From assembly GCA_963204845.1 (NCBI GenBank), contig CAUJIL010000111.1:1-15474 (forward strand): a stretch of 15,474 nucleotides of DNA, given 5' to 3'. A model generated the notes under the pieces. The model was not told where the DNA came from. It saw only the letters and a program-made list of their open reading frames with translations, and did not search any database. This stretch comes from Pseudomonadota bacterium (GTDB lineage: Bacteria; Pseudomonadota; Gammaproteobacteria; Pseudomonadales; UBA5518). Below, piece after piece: positions 6,561-13,599 of this stretch. The translations under genes and the position numbers were made by a program. The first letter of the stretch is position 1; each line of letters starts with the position of its first letter.

Positions 6561-7337
6561 TCAGGTGCGCAGCAGCGTGCCCCCGTTGACCGAGAACACC
6601 TGCCCGTTGATCCATTCGGCCTCGTCGGAGACCAGGAACGCGACCATCGAGGCGATGTCGTGCGGTGCACCCAGGCGCGTGCTGCGCACCACCCGCAGCG
6701 CCCGCTCGCGCAGTTCCTCGGGCAGCGTGGCGGCCATGTTCGGCGTGACGACCAGTCCGGGTGCGACGGCGTTGGCGCGCACGTGTTCCTTGCCCCAGCG
6801 CGAGGCGACGTGGCGCATCAGCGCCTCGATTGCGGCCTTGGCCATCGCGTAGGCGGGACGCACCGGCTCGCCGAAGGCGCTGGCGTCGGACGATGTATAG
6901 ACCAGCGATCCGCCGCCACGGCGCAGCAACTCCGGCAGCACCGCACGCGTGCACAGCACGTGGCCGCGCAGCGAGACGCGCATCGTCTGGTCGAACACCG
7001 CCAGCGGCTCCTCGAGCACGTCGGAATCCTGGTGGACGACCTGCAGGTCCGCGGCGTTGACGTGCATCGCGTCGATGCCGCCCCACTCGTTCACGGCCGC
7101 GTCGACCAGCGCACGCACCGAGCCCTCGTCGCCGATGTCCAGGCGCATGCCAAGGCACTGACCCCCTGCCTCGCGTACCACGTTGGCCAGCGCCAGCGCG
7201 TGCTCACCGTCGAGGTCGCCGACCAGCACGCGCGCACCGGCATCGGCCAGCCGGTGCACCGTCGCCGAACCGATCCCGCCGCCGCCGGCAACCACGACCA
7301 CCTTGTCCTCGAGTCCACGCATCGTGTGTTTTCCCAT
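6561..7337 (-). CDS. SDR-family NAD-dependent oxidoreductase
   Basis: A 258-residue classical SDR. The cofactor motif GGGGIGSA is at 18-25. Asp41 after the second strand suggests NAD(H). The NNAG element is replaced by NAA (94-96). The catalytic residues are Ser150, Tyr163 and Lys167 (YAMAK), with the usual 13-residue Ser-Tyr spacing. APGLVVTPNM (192-201) and the NGG of the C-terminal strand complete the family hallmarks. Its ATG at 7337 directly follows the TGA of the WS/DGAT gene with no intervening base, so translation is probably coupled; an in-frame ATG at 7322 is an alternative start that begins at the conserved core. The pairing suggests a job in wax ester or acylglycerol metabolism, for example supplying or recycling an alcohol or keto substrate, but this is inference. 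Its stop abuts that of the convergent CDF gene. Confidence 0.9.
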   Translation of the reverse strand: MGKHTMRGLEDKVVVVAGGGGIGSATVHRLADAGARVLVGDLDGEHALALANVVREAGGQCLGMRLDIGDEGSVRALVDAAVNEWGGIDAMHVNAADLQVVHQDSDVLEEPLAVFDQTMRVSLRGHVLCTRAVLPELLRRGGGSLVYTSSDASAFGEPVRPAYAMAKAAIEALMRHVASRWGKEHVRANAVAPGLVVTPNMAATLPEELRERALRVVRSTRLGAPHDIASMVAFLVSDEAEWINGQVFSVNGGTLLRT

Positions 7338-8816
7338 TCATGGCAAGCGCCGTTTCGCCACCCGCCGGCGCGGCGTGCGCGCGGGCGCCTTGCGCGGCTG
7401 GCCCCGGATCGCGGCCAGCAGTTCCTCGAAGGAGGCATTCAGGCAGTGCTCGTAGAACCCCGGGTCGGGCATCATGTCGCGGCAGCACTGGAAGGAGATC
7501 GCGATCTGTCCTGCGTAGCTGGTCACGACCTGGAACAGTCCCATGCTGTCCAGACATGGCCCGACGCCGTAGGCGCGCAGCAGACGCGCACCCGCCATGT
7601 ACAGCGGCACCTGCGCCCCCGGCACGTTGGTGACGATCGTATTGAACAGCGGGCGCCCCGAACCGAGCAGCCCGGTCGCCGCGGCAGCGCGGAAGCCAAG
7701 CGCGGCGATCCGTGCCGGCATGCGGTTGCTCCAGTCGGTGAGCAGCCGCGCGCCGACCGCATGGATGTACGCCTTCGACGCCACGGCCTCCTCGTGCACC
7801 AGCCGCAGGCGCTCCAGCGGGTCCTCGACATCGGTGCGCAGCGCGATGCTCATCATCGAGACCCGATTGCCCCCGGCCCCCAGTTCCCCGTCCTCGCGCA
7901 CGTTGACCGGAGCGCCCGCGACCAGGCTCTTCGGCGGCAGCTCGCCCTTGTCTGTCAGGTAACGGCGCAACGCGCCGGACACTACCGCCAGCATCACGTC
8001 GTTGACCGTCGCGCCGGGCACGCTGTCCCTGATCTCGCCGACCTCGCGCAGCGACATCCCGATCGCACCGAACACGCGGTGCGGCGAGATGCGGCCGTTG
8101 AAGCGCGTGTGTTCCTTCGGACCCAGCGACCGCAGACGGCGCTCGCGGAGCCCCTCGCGCACCCGCAGCCAGGCCGGCACCGAGCGGCCCAGCATCTCGA
8201 GCACACCCATCGGCTGGCGGATCAGGCTGCGCCCGAGCAGGCGCAGCACATCGAGTTCGCTGCCGGCCTCGCGGCGCGCGCGCGGCTGCGGCCCGGACCG
8301 ATCGTCGAAGTCCGGCAGCGCCTCGAGGTCGTGCAGCGCGGCGACGATGTCCACGCCCGAAGCGCCATCGATCGCGGCGTGATGGATCTTCAGGAACAGC
8401 GCGAAGCTGCCCGGCGGCAGTCCCTCGACGTTGTCCAGCCCCTCGATCACGTACGCCTCCCACAGCGGGTGCGCGCGGTCGAGCGCGCGCGCGTGGATGC
8501 GCGCGATCTGGATGCAGAACTGGCGCCAGTCGCCCGGCCTGGGCAGCGCGATGTGGCGCACGTGGAACTCGATGTCCGGGTCCTCGGCGTCGCTCCAGAA
8601 CGGATAGTCGATGTCGAACGGCACCGGCACGAGGCGGCGCGTGAACACCGGCGAACGGTCGCTGCGCTCGCGGAAGGTGCGCAGGATGTCGCGGAAACGC
8701 ACCAGGCCGCCGGGGGCGGTCGCGGGGTCGTAGATCAGCACCGAGCCGATGTGCATCGGCGCGTTGTCCATCTCCCCGTACAGGAACAGGGCGTCCTGAC
8801 CGCTCAACTGCTGCAC
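7338..8816 (-). CDS. Wax ester synthase / acyl-CoA:diacylglycerol acyltransferase (WS/DGAT)
   Basis: A 492-residue bifunctional acyltransferase of the WS/DGAT family, which joins acyl-CoA to fatty alcohols or diacylglycerol to make storage wax esters or triacylglycerols at the membrane/lipid-droplet surface. The active-site motif HHAAIDG (HHxxxDG) is at 145-151 with His146 catalytic. The PLW motif is at 117-119 (HPLWEAYVIEG). The ND motif TVNDVML is at 270-276. The C-terminal half has NTIVTNVPG and the Wax_ester_synthase C domain. Length is typical. The start is GTG 8816, preceded by AGGAGGT with a 7-base spacer. It is followed without a gap by an SDR gene and preceded, 60 bases away, by pilU. 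A perfect dyad in that gap suggests separate regulation. Preferred alcohol or acyl chain cannot be told from sequence. Confidence 0.94.
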   Translation of the reverse strand: MQQLSGQDALFLYGEMDNAPMHIGSVLIYDPATAPGGLVRFRDILRTFRERSDRSPVFTRRLVPVPFDIDYPFWSDAEDPDIEFHVRHIALPRPGDWRQFCIQIARIHARALDRAHPLWEAYVIEGLDNVEGLPPGSFALFLKIHHAAIDGASGVDIVAALHDLEALPDFDDRSGPQPRARREAGSELDVLRLLGRSLIRQPMGVLEMLGRSVPAWLRVREGLRERRLRSLGPKEHTRFNGRISPHRVFGAIGMSLREVGEIRDSVPGATVNDVMLAVVSGALRRYLTDKGELPPKSLVAGAPVNVREDGELGAGGNRVSMMSIALRTDVEDPLERLRLVHEEAVASKAYIHAVGARLLTDWSNRMPARIAALGFRAAAATGLLGSGRPLFNTIVTNVPGAQVPLYMAGARLLRAYGVGPCLDSMGLFQVVTSYAGQIAISFQCCRDMMPDPGFYEHCLNASFEELLAAIRGQPRKAPARTPRRRVAKRRLP

Positions 8817-8834
8817 GGGACACCTCCTGTGCCT

Positions 8835-8858
8835 GGGTTACGCGCACCAATGTAACCC
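8835..8858. promoter_or_regulatory. Perfect 7-bp inverted repeat, candidate operator before WS/DGAT
   Basis: GGGTTAC (8835-8841) and GTAACCC (8852-8858) are exact inverted copies 10 bases apart. They fill the middle of the 60-base gap between the pilU stop and the WS/DGAT ribosome site. No T-run follows on either strand, so an intrinsic terminator is unlikely. A minus-strand TACATT inside the dyad could be a -10, which the operator would occlude. The regulator is unknown; TetR-type proteins often use dyads of this size. Confidence 0.45.
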
Positions 8859-8876
8859 GAATCGGCGGCGAAGTGA

Positions 8877-10085
8877 TCAGCCGCCCGGCCAGCTGTCCCG
8901 GCCGCCGTCGTCCACCTGCTCCAGCTCGAGCGTCAACCCCCCGCCGGATGGCGCAGCGCCTCGCGCGGCGGGCTGCGCCGCCGCCGTGCCCGGCACGGAC
9001 CCCGGGTAGCGCGAGAGGTCGCCGCCGCTGGCGTCGAGCTTGATGCGCAGACGCACGTCGTTCTGCGAGTCGGCGTTGCGGATTGCCTCCTCGGCACTGA
9101 TGCGACCCTGCTTGTACAGCGCGAACAGCGCCGAATCGAAGGTCTGCATGCCCAGCGTTTCCGACTTCGCCATGATTTCCTTGATGCCGTCGAATTCGCC
9201 CCTGACCACGAGTTCCTCGATCGTCTTGGTCCCGAGCAGCACCTCGACCGCCGCGCAGCGCTTGCCGTCGACCGTGCGCACCAGGCGCTGCGAGACGAAG
9301 GCACGCAGGTTCTGCCCCAGGTTCATCAGCAACTGCGCGCGCCGCTCCTCCGGGAACAGGTTCACGATGCGTTCCAGCGCCTGGTTCGCGTTGTTCGCGT
9401 GCAGCGTCGAGATCGCGAGATGGCCGGTTTCGGCGAACGCCAGCGCGTGCTCCATCGTTTCGCGATTGCGCACCTCGCCGATCAGGATCACGTCCGGCGC
9501 CTGGCGCAGCGTGTTGACGAGCGCATTCTGGAAGCTGCGCGTGTCGACCCCGACCTCGCGCTGGTTCACGATGCACTTCTTGTGGCGGTGCACGTACTCG
9601 ATCGGGTCCTCGATGGTGATGATGTGCCCGCCCGAGGTGCTGTTGCGGTGATCGATCAGCGCCGCCAGCGAGGTGGACTTGCCCGAACCGGTGCCCCCCA
9701 CGAACAGGATCAGGCCGCGTTTGGCGAGCACCACTTCCTTGAGCACCGGCGGCAGGCCGAGGTCGTCGAAGCGGGGGATCTCGGTCGTTATGTTGCGCGC
9801 GACGATCGAGACCTCGTTGCGCTGGCGGAAGATATTGATCCGGAAGCGGCCGGCCGAGGGGATCGAGACCGCGAGGTTCATCTCGAGTTCCTGCGCGAAC
9901 TGCCGGCGCTGCTCCTCGTCGAGGATCGCGTCGGCGATCTCCGCGATCTCGCCCGGGCGCATCGGCTCGTTCGCGAGCGGCTTCAGCACGCCCTGGAACT
10001 TCGCGCACGGCGGGGCGCCGGTGCTGAGATAGAGATCGGATCCGTCGTTCCTGGCCAGGACCCGCAGGTACTCCTCGAACTTCAC
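8877..10085 (-). CDS. pilU: Type IV pilus retraction ATPase, PilU type
   Basis: A hexameric secretion/twitching ATPase that assists type IV pilus retraction at the inner membrane. From the GTG at 10085 it has 402 residues. The opening KFEEYLRVLARNDGSDLYL matches the PilT/PilU N-domain. Walker A VGGTGSGKST is near 129-138. The Asp box includes IEDPIEYVH, Walker B is DVILIGEVR near 198-206, and the His box is STLHANNANQALERI. HANNANQAL, RQRNEVS and a tail containing LTLELEQVDDGG resemble PilU and not PilT. I prefer GTG 10085 because GGAGGG (10094-10099) lies 8 bases upstream and the protein then begins where homologues do; a TTG at 10121 would add 12 residues without a ribosome site. pilT, usually adjacent, is absent here. 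Confidence 0.9.
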   Translation of the reverse strand: MKFEEYLRVLARNDGSDLYLSTGAPPCAKFQGVLKPLANEPMRPGEIAEIADAILDEEQRRQFAQELEMNLAVSIPSAGRFRINIFRQRNEVSIVARNITTEIPRFDDLGLPPVLKEVVLAKRGLILFVGGTGSGKSTSLAALIDHRNSTSGGHIITIEDPIEYVHRHKKCIVNQREVGVDTRSFQNALVNTLRQAPDVILIGEVRNRETMEHALAFAETGHLAISTLHANNANQALERIVNLFPEERRAQLLMNLGQNLRAFVSQRLVRTVDGKRCAAVEVLLGTKTIEELVVRGEFDGIKEIMAKSETLGMQTFDSALFALYKQGRISAEEAIRNADSQNDVRLRIKLDASGGDLSRYPGSVPGTAAAQPAARGAAPSGGGLTLELEQVDDGGRDSWPGG

Positions 10086-10159
10086 GACTCGCGCCCTCCG
10101 GCTTGCTGCAGCGTCGGACAAGCATAGTCAGGCGTGCCCGTCCGCGCGAACCTCCTGCC

Positions 10160-10621
10160 TCAGAGCCAGCGTCGGACGGTGTTGCGGTAGGCGACGAACT
10201 CCGCACCGAAGCGCGCCTCGAGCGCCCGCTCTTCCGGCGCGATCTGGAAGCGGCCGAGATAGAGCACCAGCAGTGGCGGTACAACGAAGACCGCGAGATT
10301 CGCGAGCCAGACCGCCCAGGCCACGAGACCCAGCAGCAGGCCGAGGTACATCGGGTTGCGCGTGTGGCGATAGACGCCTGCCGTGACCAGCCGTCGCGCG
10401 GCCTGTGGGTGCAGCGGATCGACCGTGGTGCCGGCACGGCGGAAGGCGAGGAATCCCGCCACGCCGACCGCCGCGCCGCCCAGCAACGGCAGCGCCGCGA
10501 ACACGCCGCGCGCGGGCAGGGCGAAGGCCAGTTCCGGCAGCGACTTCGCCAGCAGGTACATCGCCGCGGCGAGCACGGCGAAGACCAGTGGCGGCGGGAC
10601 CTTCAGTTCGAGCATGCGCAT
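10160..10621 (-). CDS. PEMT/isoprenylcysteine carboxyl methyltransferase-family membrane protein
   Basis: A 153-residue integral membrane methyltransferase-like protein of the phospholipid methyltransferase/ICMT group. Hydrophobic segments lie near 10-28, 38-60, 92-105 and 106-123. The SAM-binding signature is recognisable: LVTAGVYRHTRNPMYLG (78-94), with the RNP at 88-90, followed by the paired acidic residues Glu130-Glu131 (IAPEERALEARFG) and AYRNTVRRW at the end. The substrate is unknown; many bacterial members of this size have no assigned role. ATG 10621 and in-frame ATG 10615 are both possible starts, and neither has a strong ribosome site. It sits between the CBS-domain gene (46 bases upstream) and pilU (74 bases downstream) on the same strand. 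Confidence 0.82.
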   Translation of the reverse strand: MRMLELKVPPPLVFAVLAAAMYLLAKSLPELAFALPARGVFAALPLLGGAAVGVAGFLAFRRAGTTVDPLHPQAARRLVTAGVYRHTRNPMYLGLLLGLVAWAVWLANLAVFVVPPLLVLYLGRFQIAPEERALEARFGAEFVAYRNTVRRWL

Positions 10622-10667
10622 CGATCGAACCCGGATGCGCCGCCATGCGCCGGCCCGCCCACGGCGA

Positions 10668-11099
10668 TCACACCACCTCGCTGCGCTGGTGCGGCCGCGA
10701 GAATTCCTTCACCGCGCGCAGGATCTGGCGGATCGTGATCTGTCCGAGCAGCATGCCGTCCTCGTCGACCACCGGACGGCGGCGGATCTTGTGCGCGAGC
10801 ATGTCGGACGCGATATCGACGATGTTGTCGGTGATTTTCGCGGTGTGCAGGTTGTGCCTCGTCATGAAGTCGGCCACGGTTCCGATGCCGGTGTCGTTGT
10901 AGGTGGCGCCCAGCAAGCCGCGCAGGCAGTCCATCTCGGAGAGCACGCCGAGCAGTCGATTGTCGTCGTCGACGACGCACAGGCCCGACACCTTGTGCAC
11001 GAGGATCAGGTGGATGGCGTCGAACAGGCTCGCCTCGGGGTGGACCCGGACGGGATGCTGTACGATGTAATGCATCAGATCGATATTCTTCTTGAGCAT
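10668..11099 (-). CDS. CBS-domain-pair protein
   Basis: A 143-residue protein consisting almost only of two CBS domains (about 8-63 and 78-133), the Bateman module that binds adenine nucleotides and acts as an energy or nucleotide sensor. Typical motifs are KVSGLCVVDDDNRLLGVLSE (36-55) and RRRPVVDEDGMLLGQITIRQI (107-127, split by conserved Arg and Asp). No catalytic domain is attached, so it must act on a partner. ATG 11099 was chosen because GGGAG lies 8 bases upstream and the CBS fold begins there; the frame is open further upstream but only as the antisense of the NYN gene. It is divergent from that gene and may lead the minus-strand run that continues to pilU and WS/DGAT. Its partner is unknown. 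Confidence 0.88.
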   Translation of the reverse strand: MLKKNIDLMHYIVQHPVRVHPEASLFDAIHLILVHKVSGLCVVDDDNRLLGVLSEMDCLRGLLGATYNDTGIGTVADFMTRHNLHTAKITDNIVDIASDMLAHKIRRRPVVDEDGMLLGQITIRQILRAVKEFSRPHQRSEVV

Positions 11100-11318
11100 T
11101 GTTCTGACTCCCGTTGACCCAGACAGGACGGAGGCGACGGTCGAGGCGCCGGGCTGCGGAGACGATGCGCGATTCAGGTATCCGCCGCGGGGCCCTGTCC
11201 GTAATATACGCCGAAGCCCCGGCTCCGCAAGCCACGTGCCGGTACGCAACGACGACGAACCACGACCCACACCGTCGCGCCTGCGCGCCGGCATCCACGA
11301 CACGAGCGGAGACCACCC
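11100..11318. other. Divergent intergenic region, CBS gene / NYN gene
   Basis: This 219-base gap separates the divergent CBS and NYN genes. It holds a local AT island (TAATATA, 11202-11208) flanked by an imperfect inverted repeat: GGCTGCGGAG at 11152-11161 and CTCCGCAAGCC at 11223-11233, complementary apart from one extra A. No open frame with protein character was found in it. No + strand -35/-10 pair for the NYN gene stood out. Confidence 0.5.
11203..11230 (-). promoter_or_regulatory. Candidate promoter for the CBS-domain gene
   Basis: On the minus strand TTGCGG (11230 to 11225) and TATATT (11208 to 11203) are 16 bases apart; the -10 matches 5 of 6 consensus bases. It would give a leader of about 100 bases before ATG 11099. 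The -35 lies in the right arm of the surrounding inverted repeat. Confidence 0.33.
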
Positions 11319-12140
11319 GTGAGCGACCGACCCAACACGTGCAGCATGGCGCTTTTCTGCGATTTCGAGAACGTCGCACTCGGCGTGCGTGACGCCAGAT
11401 ACGCGGCTTTCGATATCCGCAAGGTGCTCGAGCGCCTGCTGCTGAAAGGCAATATCGTCGTCAAGAAAGCCTATTGCGACTGGGATCGCTACAAGGAATT
11501 CAAGAAGGCCATGCACGAGGCGGCCTTCGAGCTGATCGAGATCCCGCATGTGCGCCAGTCGGGCAAGAACTCGGCCGACATCCGCATGGTCGTCGATGCG
11601 CTCGATCTCTGCTACACGAAATCGCACGTCGACATGTTCGTGATCATCAGCGGCGACTCCGACTTCTCGCCGCTGGTCGCGAAACTGCGCGAGAACGACA
11701 AGACCGTGATCGGCGTCGGCGTGAAGAACTCGAGCTCCGACCTGCTGGTGTCGGGTTGCGACGAATTCATCTATTACGACGACCTCGTGCGCGAACCCGA
11801 CAGCAAGCGCAAGCGCCGCCGGCCGGCGGCAAAGAAGAGCGCCACGGCGCAGAAGGAGCCGGAGGCGCCGCCGGTCGACGACAAGCGGCAGGAAGCGTTC
11901 GACCTCGTGCTGGCCACGATCGAGGACCTGTTCGAGGAGCGTGGCCAGGAAGACAAGGTGTGGGCCTCGATGGTCAAGCAGACGCTGAAACGCCGCCATC
12001 CCGGTTTCAACGAGCGTTACCACGGCTTCCGTACCTTCGCGCAACTGCTCGAGGAAGCCCAGTCGCGCAAGCTCCTCGAGCTCGAACCCGACGAGAAGTC
12101 CGGGAGCTACATCATCCGCAGCCTGGCCCACGAGGACTGA
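11319..12140 (+). CDS. NYN-domain putative ribonuclease with C-terminal LOTUS/OST-HTH
   Basis: A 273-residue protein. The N-terminal NYN (PIN-like) nuclease domain, residues about 10-150, has the acidic metal-binding residues expected of the fold: Asp15 in FCDFENV, Asp87 in NSADIRMVVDAL, and Asp113 and Asp115 in ISGDSDFSPL. A Lys/Arg-rich linker (about 156-168, KRKRRRPAAKK) suggests nucleic-acid contact. The C-terminal part (about 190-268) resembles the OST-HTH/LOTUS RNA-binding domain common in bacterial NYN proteins, ending in LEPDEKSGSYIIRSL. The likely role is RNA cleavage or processing in the cytosol; the target is unknown. The start is GTG 11319, with GGAG at 11308-11311 and a 7-base spacer. 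It converges with the lipoprotein gene across 15 bases. Confidence 0.87.
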   Translation: MSDRPNTCSMALFCDFENVALGVRDARYAAFDIRKVLERLLLKGNIVVKKAYCDWDRYKEFKKAMHEAAFELIEIPHVRQSGKNSADIRMVVDALDLCYTKSHVDMFVIISGDSDFSPLVAKLRENDKTVIGVGVKNSSSDLLVSGCDEFIYYDDLVREPDSKRKRRRPAAKKSATAQKEPEAPPVDDKRQEAFDLVLATIEDLFEERGQEDKVWASMVKQTLKRRHPGFNERYHGFRTFAQLLEEAQSRKLLELEPDEKSGSYIIRSLAHED

Positions 12141-12155
12141 GCAGCGGCGACGGAC

Positions 12156-12659
12156 TCACGGTGGCGCGCGATCCGGTCGATCCTCCCGGCCTCGTTGTGC
12201 TGCGTCGGGACAGACGGGATCGCCCTTGTCGAACACCACCCGCCAGGTACCCGGCCCCTCCCGCCGCCAGACCGACGTGAAGCGGCCGATGAGCCTGCCG
12301 CTGGCGTCGTGAACCGGCCCGGAGGTAAGCGCAAGCGTGCCTCCGGCAAGGACCTCGACCTGATCCGGCGCCCACGAGAATGGCGCGCGCTCGCCCTCGA
12401 ACCAGCGTGACCAGTACGCGATCACCTGCGCCCTGCCGCGCAGCGGCGACGACCCGCTGAAGAACACCGCATCGTCCGCCACCAACGACGCGAAGCGATC
12501 GAGGTCGCGGTCGGCCATGCTGTGGGCGAAGGCAAACTCGGCGGCGCGCACCTCCTCCTGCGCCGGTACCAAGGCGCCAGGCGAAGGCGCCTGCGCGCAG
12601 GCACCGAGCATGCCGGCGGCCAATGCGGACACGAATCCGGCCAGTCGTGCGCGCCGCAT
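12156..12659 (-). CDS. Putative lipoprotein with SnoaL/DUF4440-like (NTF2-fold) domain
   Basis: A 167-residue protein with a lipoprotein signal peptide: an Arg-rich start (MRRAR), a hydrophobic core, and the lipobox LGAC with the lipidated Cys at residue 21. The mature part resembles NTF2-like DUF4440/SnoaL proteins: VRAAEFAFAHSMADRDLDRFASLVADDAVFF is the characteristic first helix and strand (residues about 37-67), followed by GRAQVIAYW and a terminal strand GTWRVVFDKGDP. Such domains may bind small ligands or act as enzymes; no function can be assigned. The C-terminal tail after about 150 is charged and probably disordered. ATG 12659 is preceded by GAGGG about 9 bases upstream. It follows aqpZ by 55 bases on the same strand and could be co-transcribed. 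Confidence 0.78.
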   Translation of the reverse strand: MRRARLAGFVSALAAGMLGACAQAPSPGALVPAQEEVRAAEFAFAHSMADRDLDRFASLVADDAVFFSGSSPLRGRAQVIAYWSRWFEGERAPFSWAPDQVEVLAGGTLALTSGPVHDASGRLIGRFTSVWRREGPGTWRVVFDKGDPVCPDAAQRGREDRPDRAPP

Positions 12660-12714
12660 CTCGGTTGCCCTCGCCGCGCCGTCACGAATGGCCGGAGTGA
12701 TCGCGCAGCGGGTC

Positions 12715-13404
12715 CTATGCGTTCTCCTTGCCGATGAAACGATAGATCGCGGCGCCGGCGACTGCGCCGGCGATCGGCGCGACCCAGAACAGCCAGAGTT
12801 GCGCGACCGCCCAGTCGCCGACGAACACGGCCACCCCGGTGCTGCGGGCCGGATTCACGGAAGTGTTCGTCACCGGAATCGAGATCAGGTGGATGAGCGT
12901 CAGGCAGAGGCCGATCGCGATCGGTGCGAATCCCTGCGGCGCGCGCCGGTCCGTGGCGCCGAGAATCACGAGCAGGAACATCATCGTCATCACGACCTCG
13001 GTGACCAACGCGGCGAGCAGGCCGTAACCTCCGGGAGAATGCTCACCGTAGCCGTTGGAGGCAAACCCGGCGGCGACGTCGAAACCCGCCTTGCCGCTGG
13101 CGATCAGGTACAGCACGCCACCGGCGACGATGCCTCCCAGCACCTGCGCAACGATGTACGGCAGCAGCTCGCTCGCCGGAAAGCGGCCACCCGCCCACAG
13201 ACCCACCGAAACCGCCGGATTGAGGTGGCAGCCCGACACATGACCGATCGCGAACGCCATCGTCAGCACGGTCAGTCCGAACGCCAGTGAAACACCCAGC
13301 AACCCGATCCCGAGTTCGGGGAACGCCGCCGCCAGCACCGCGCTGCCGCAGCCGCCCAGAACCAGCCAGAAGGTACCGAAGAACTCCGCGCCGTACTTGT
13401 TCAT
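12715..13404 (-). CDS. aqpZ: Aquaporin Z, water channel
   Basis: A 229-residue major intrinsic protein with six membrane helices and two half-helices, typical size for AqpZ. Both NPA motifs are intact: HLNPAV (Asn62-Ala64) and VNPARS (Asn184-Ala186, Arg187). The aromatic/arginine selectivity filter is the water-specific type of E. coli AqpZ: Phe42, His172, Thr181 and Arg187, so glycerol transport is unlikely. It passes water across the inner membrane during osmotic change. ATG 13404 is preceded by GAGGAAA, and the protein begins at the conserved MNKYGAEFFGTFWLV. A perfect 10-bp dyad lies 39 bases upstream. It lies downstream of ubiD on the same strand, separated by 195 bases. Confidence 0.96.
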   Translation of the reverse strand: MNKYGAEFFGTFWLVLGGCGSAVLAAAFPELGIGLLGVSLAFGLTVLTMAFAIGHVSGCHLNPAVSVGLWAGGRFPASELLPYIVAQVLGGIVAGGVLYLIASGKAGFDVAAGFASNGYGEHSPGGYGLLAALVTEVVMTMMFLLVILGATDRRAPQGFAPIAIGLCLTLIHLISIPVTNTSVNPARSTGVAVFVGDWAVAQLWLFWVAPIAGAVAGAAIYRFIGKENA

Positions 13405-13421
13405 CGTGTTTTCCTCGACGT

Positions 13422-13451
13422 GTTGTAGTGACGCCTTGCAGTGCCTGTCGC
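13422..13451 (-). promoter_or_regulatory. Candidate aqpZ promoter
   Basis: On the minus strand GCGACA (13451 to 13446) and TACAAC (13427 to 13422) are 18 bases apart; each matches 4 of 6 consensus positions. Transcription would start near 13415, about 10 bases before the ATG at 13404. The -35 lies inside one arm of the 10-bp inverted repeat. Confidence 0.35.
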
Positions 13452-13469
13452 GCAGCTGACGCGACAGGC
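13443..13469. promoter_or_regulatory. Perfect 10-bp inverted repeat upstream of aqpZ
   Basis: GCCTGTCGCG (13443-13452) and CGCGACAGGC (13460-13469) are exact inverted copies with a 7-base centre. No T-run follows on either strand, so it does not look like an intrinsic terminator. It overlaps the candidate aqpZ -35, which suits an operator. An outer pair, GACGCC (13430-13435) and GGCGTC (13467-13472), could form an alternative RNA stem. Confidence 0.5.
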
Positions 13470-13599
13470 GTCGCCGATCATGACCCAGGTGCACGGCATC
13501 TGGCCAGAAGCATCGACGCGGACGGGATGGAAGCGGTGCGCCCGCGGGGCCCACGCTCAGGGTGCAACGCTCTTGTACGCGAGGGCGTGCGCCTTGCGC

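Larger units (their letters stand above)
13405..13599. other. Intergenic region ubiD-aqpZ
   Basis: This 195-base gap lies between ubiD and aqpZ, both minus strand. Its aqpZ-proximal third holds a candidate promoter and the inverted repeat described separately. The ubiD-proximal two thirds are GC-rich and I see no gene, terminator or RNA there. Confidence 0.5.

Noticed and set aside
6660..8855. Long + strand open frame opposite SDR and WS/DGAT
   Set aside because: Antisense shadow: Arg/His/Gln-rich, no motif, no ribosome site, fully overlapping genes with intact catalytic motifs.
7204..10437. Very long minus-strand open frame running through SDR, WS/DGAT and pilU
   Set aside because: It is in a different frame from three well-supported genes, is rich in Arg, Ala and Gly as GC-rich shadow frames are, and shows no domain.
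11100..12131. N-terminal extension of the CBS protein
   Set aside because: It is the antisense of the NYN gene; ATG 11099 with GGGAG begins exactly where the CBS pair does.
13443..13469. Dyad as a terminator after ubiD
   Set aside because: The stem is strong but no T-run follows on either strand and it lies about 130 bases beyond the ubiD stop.
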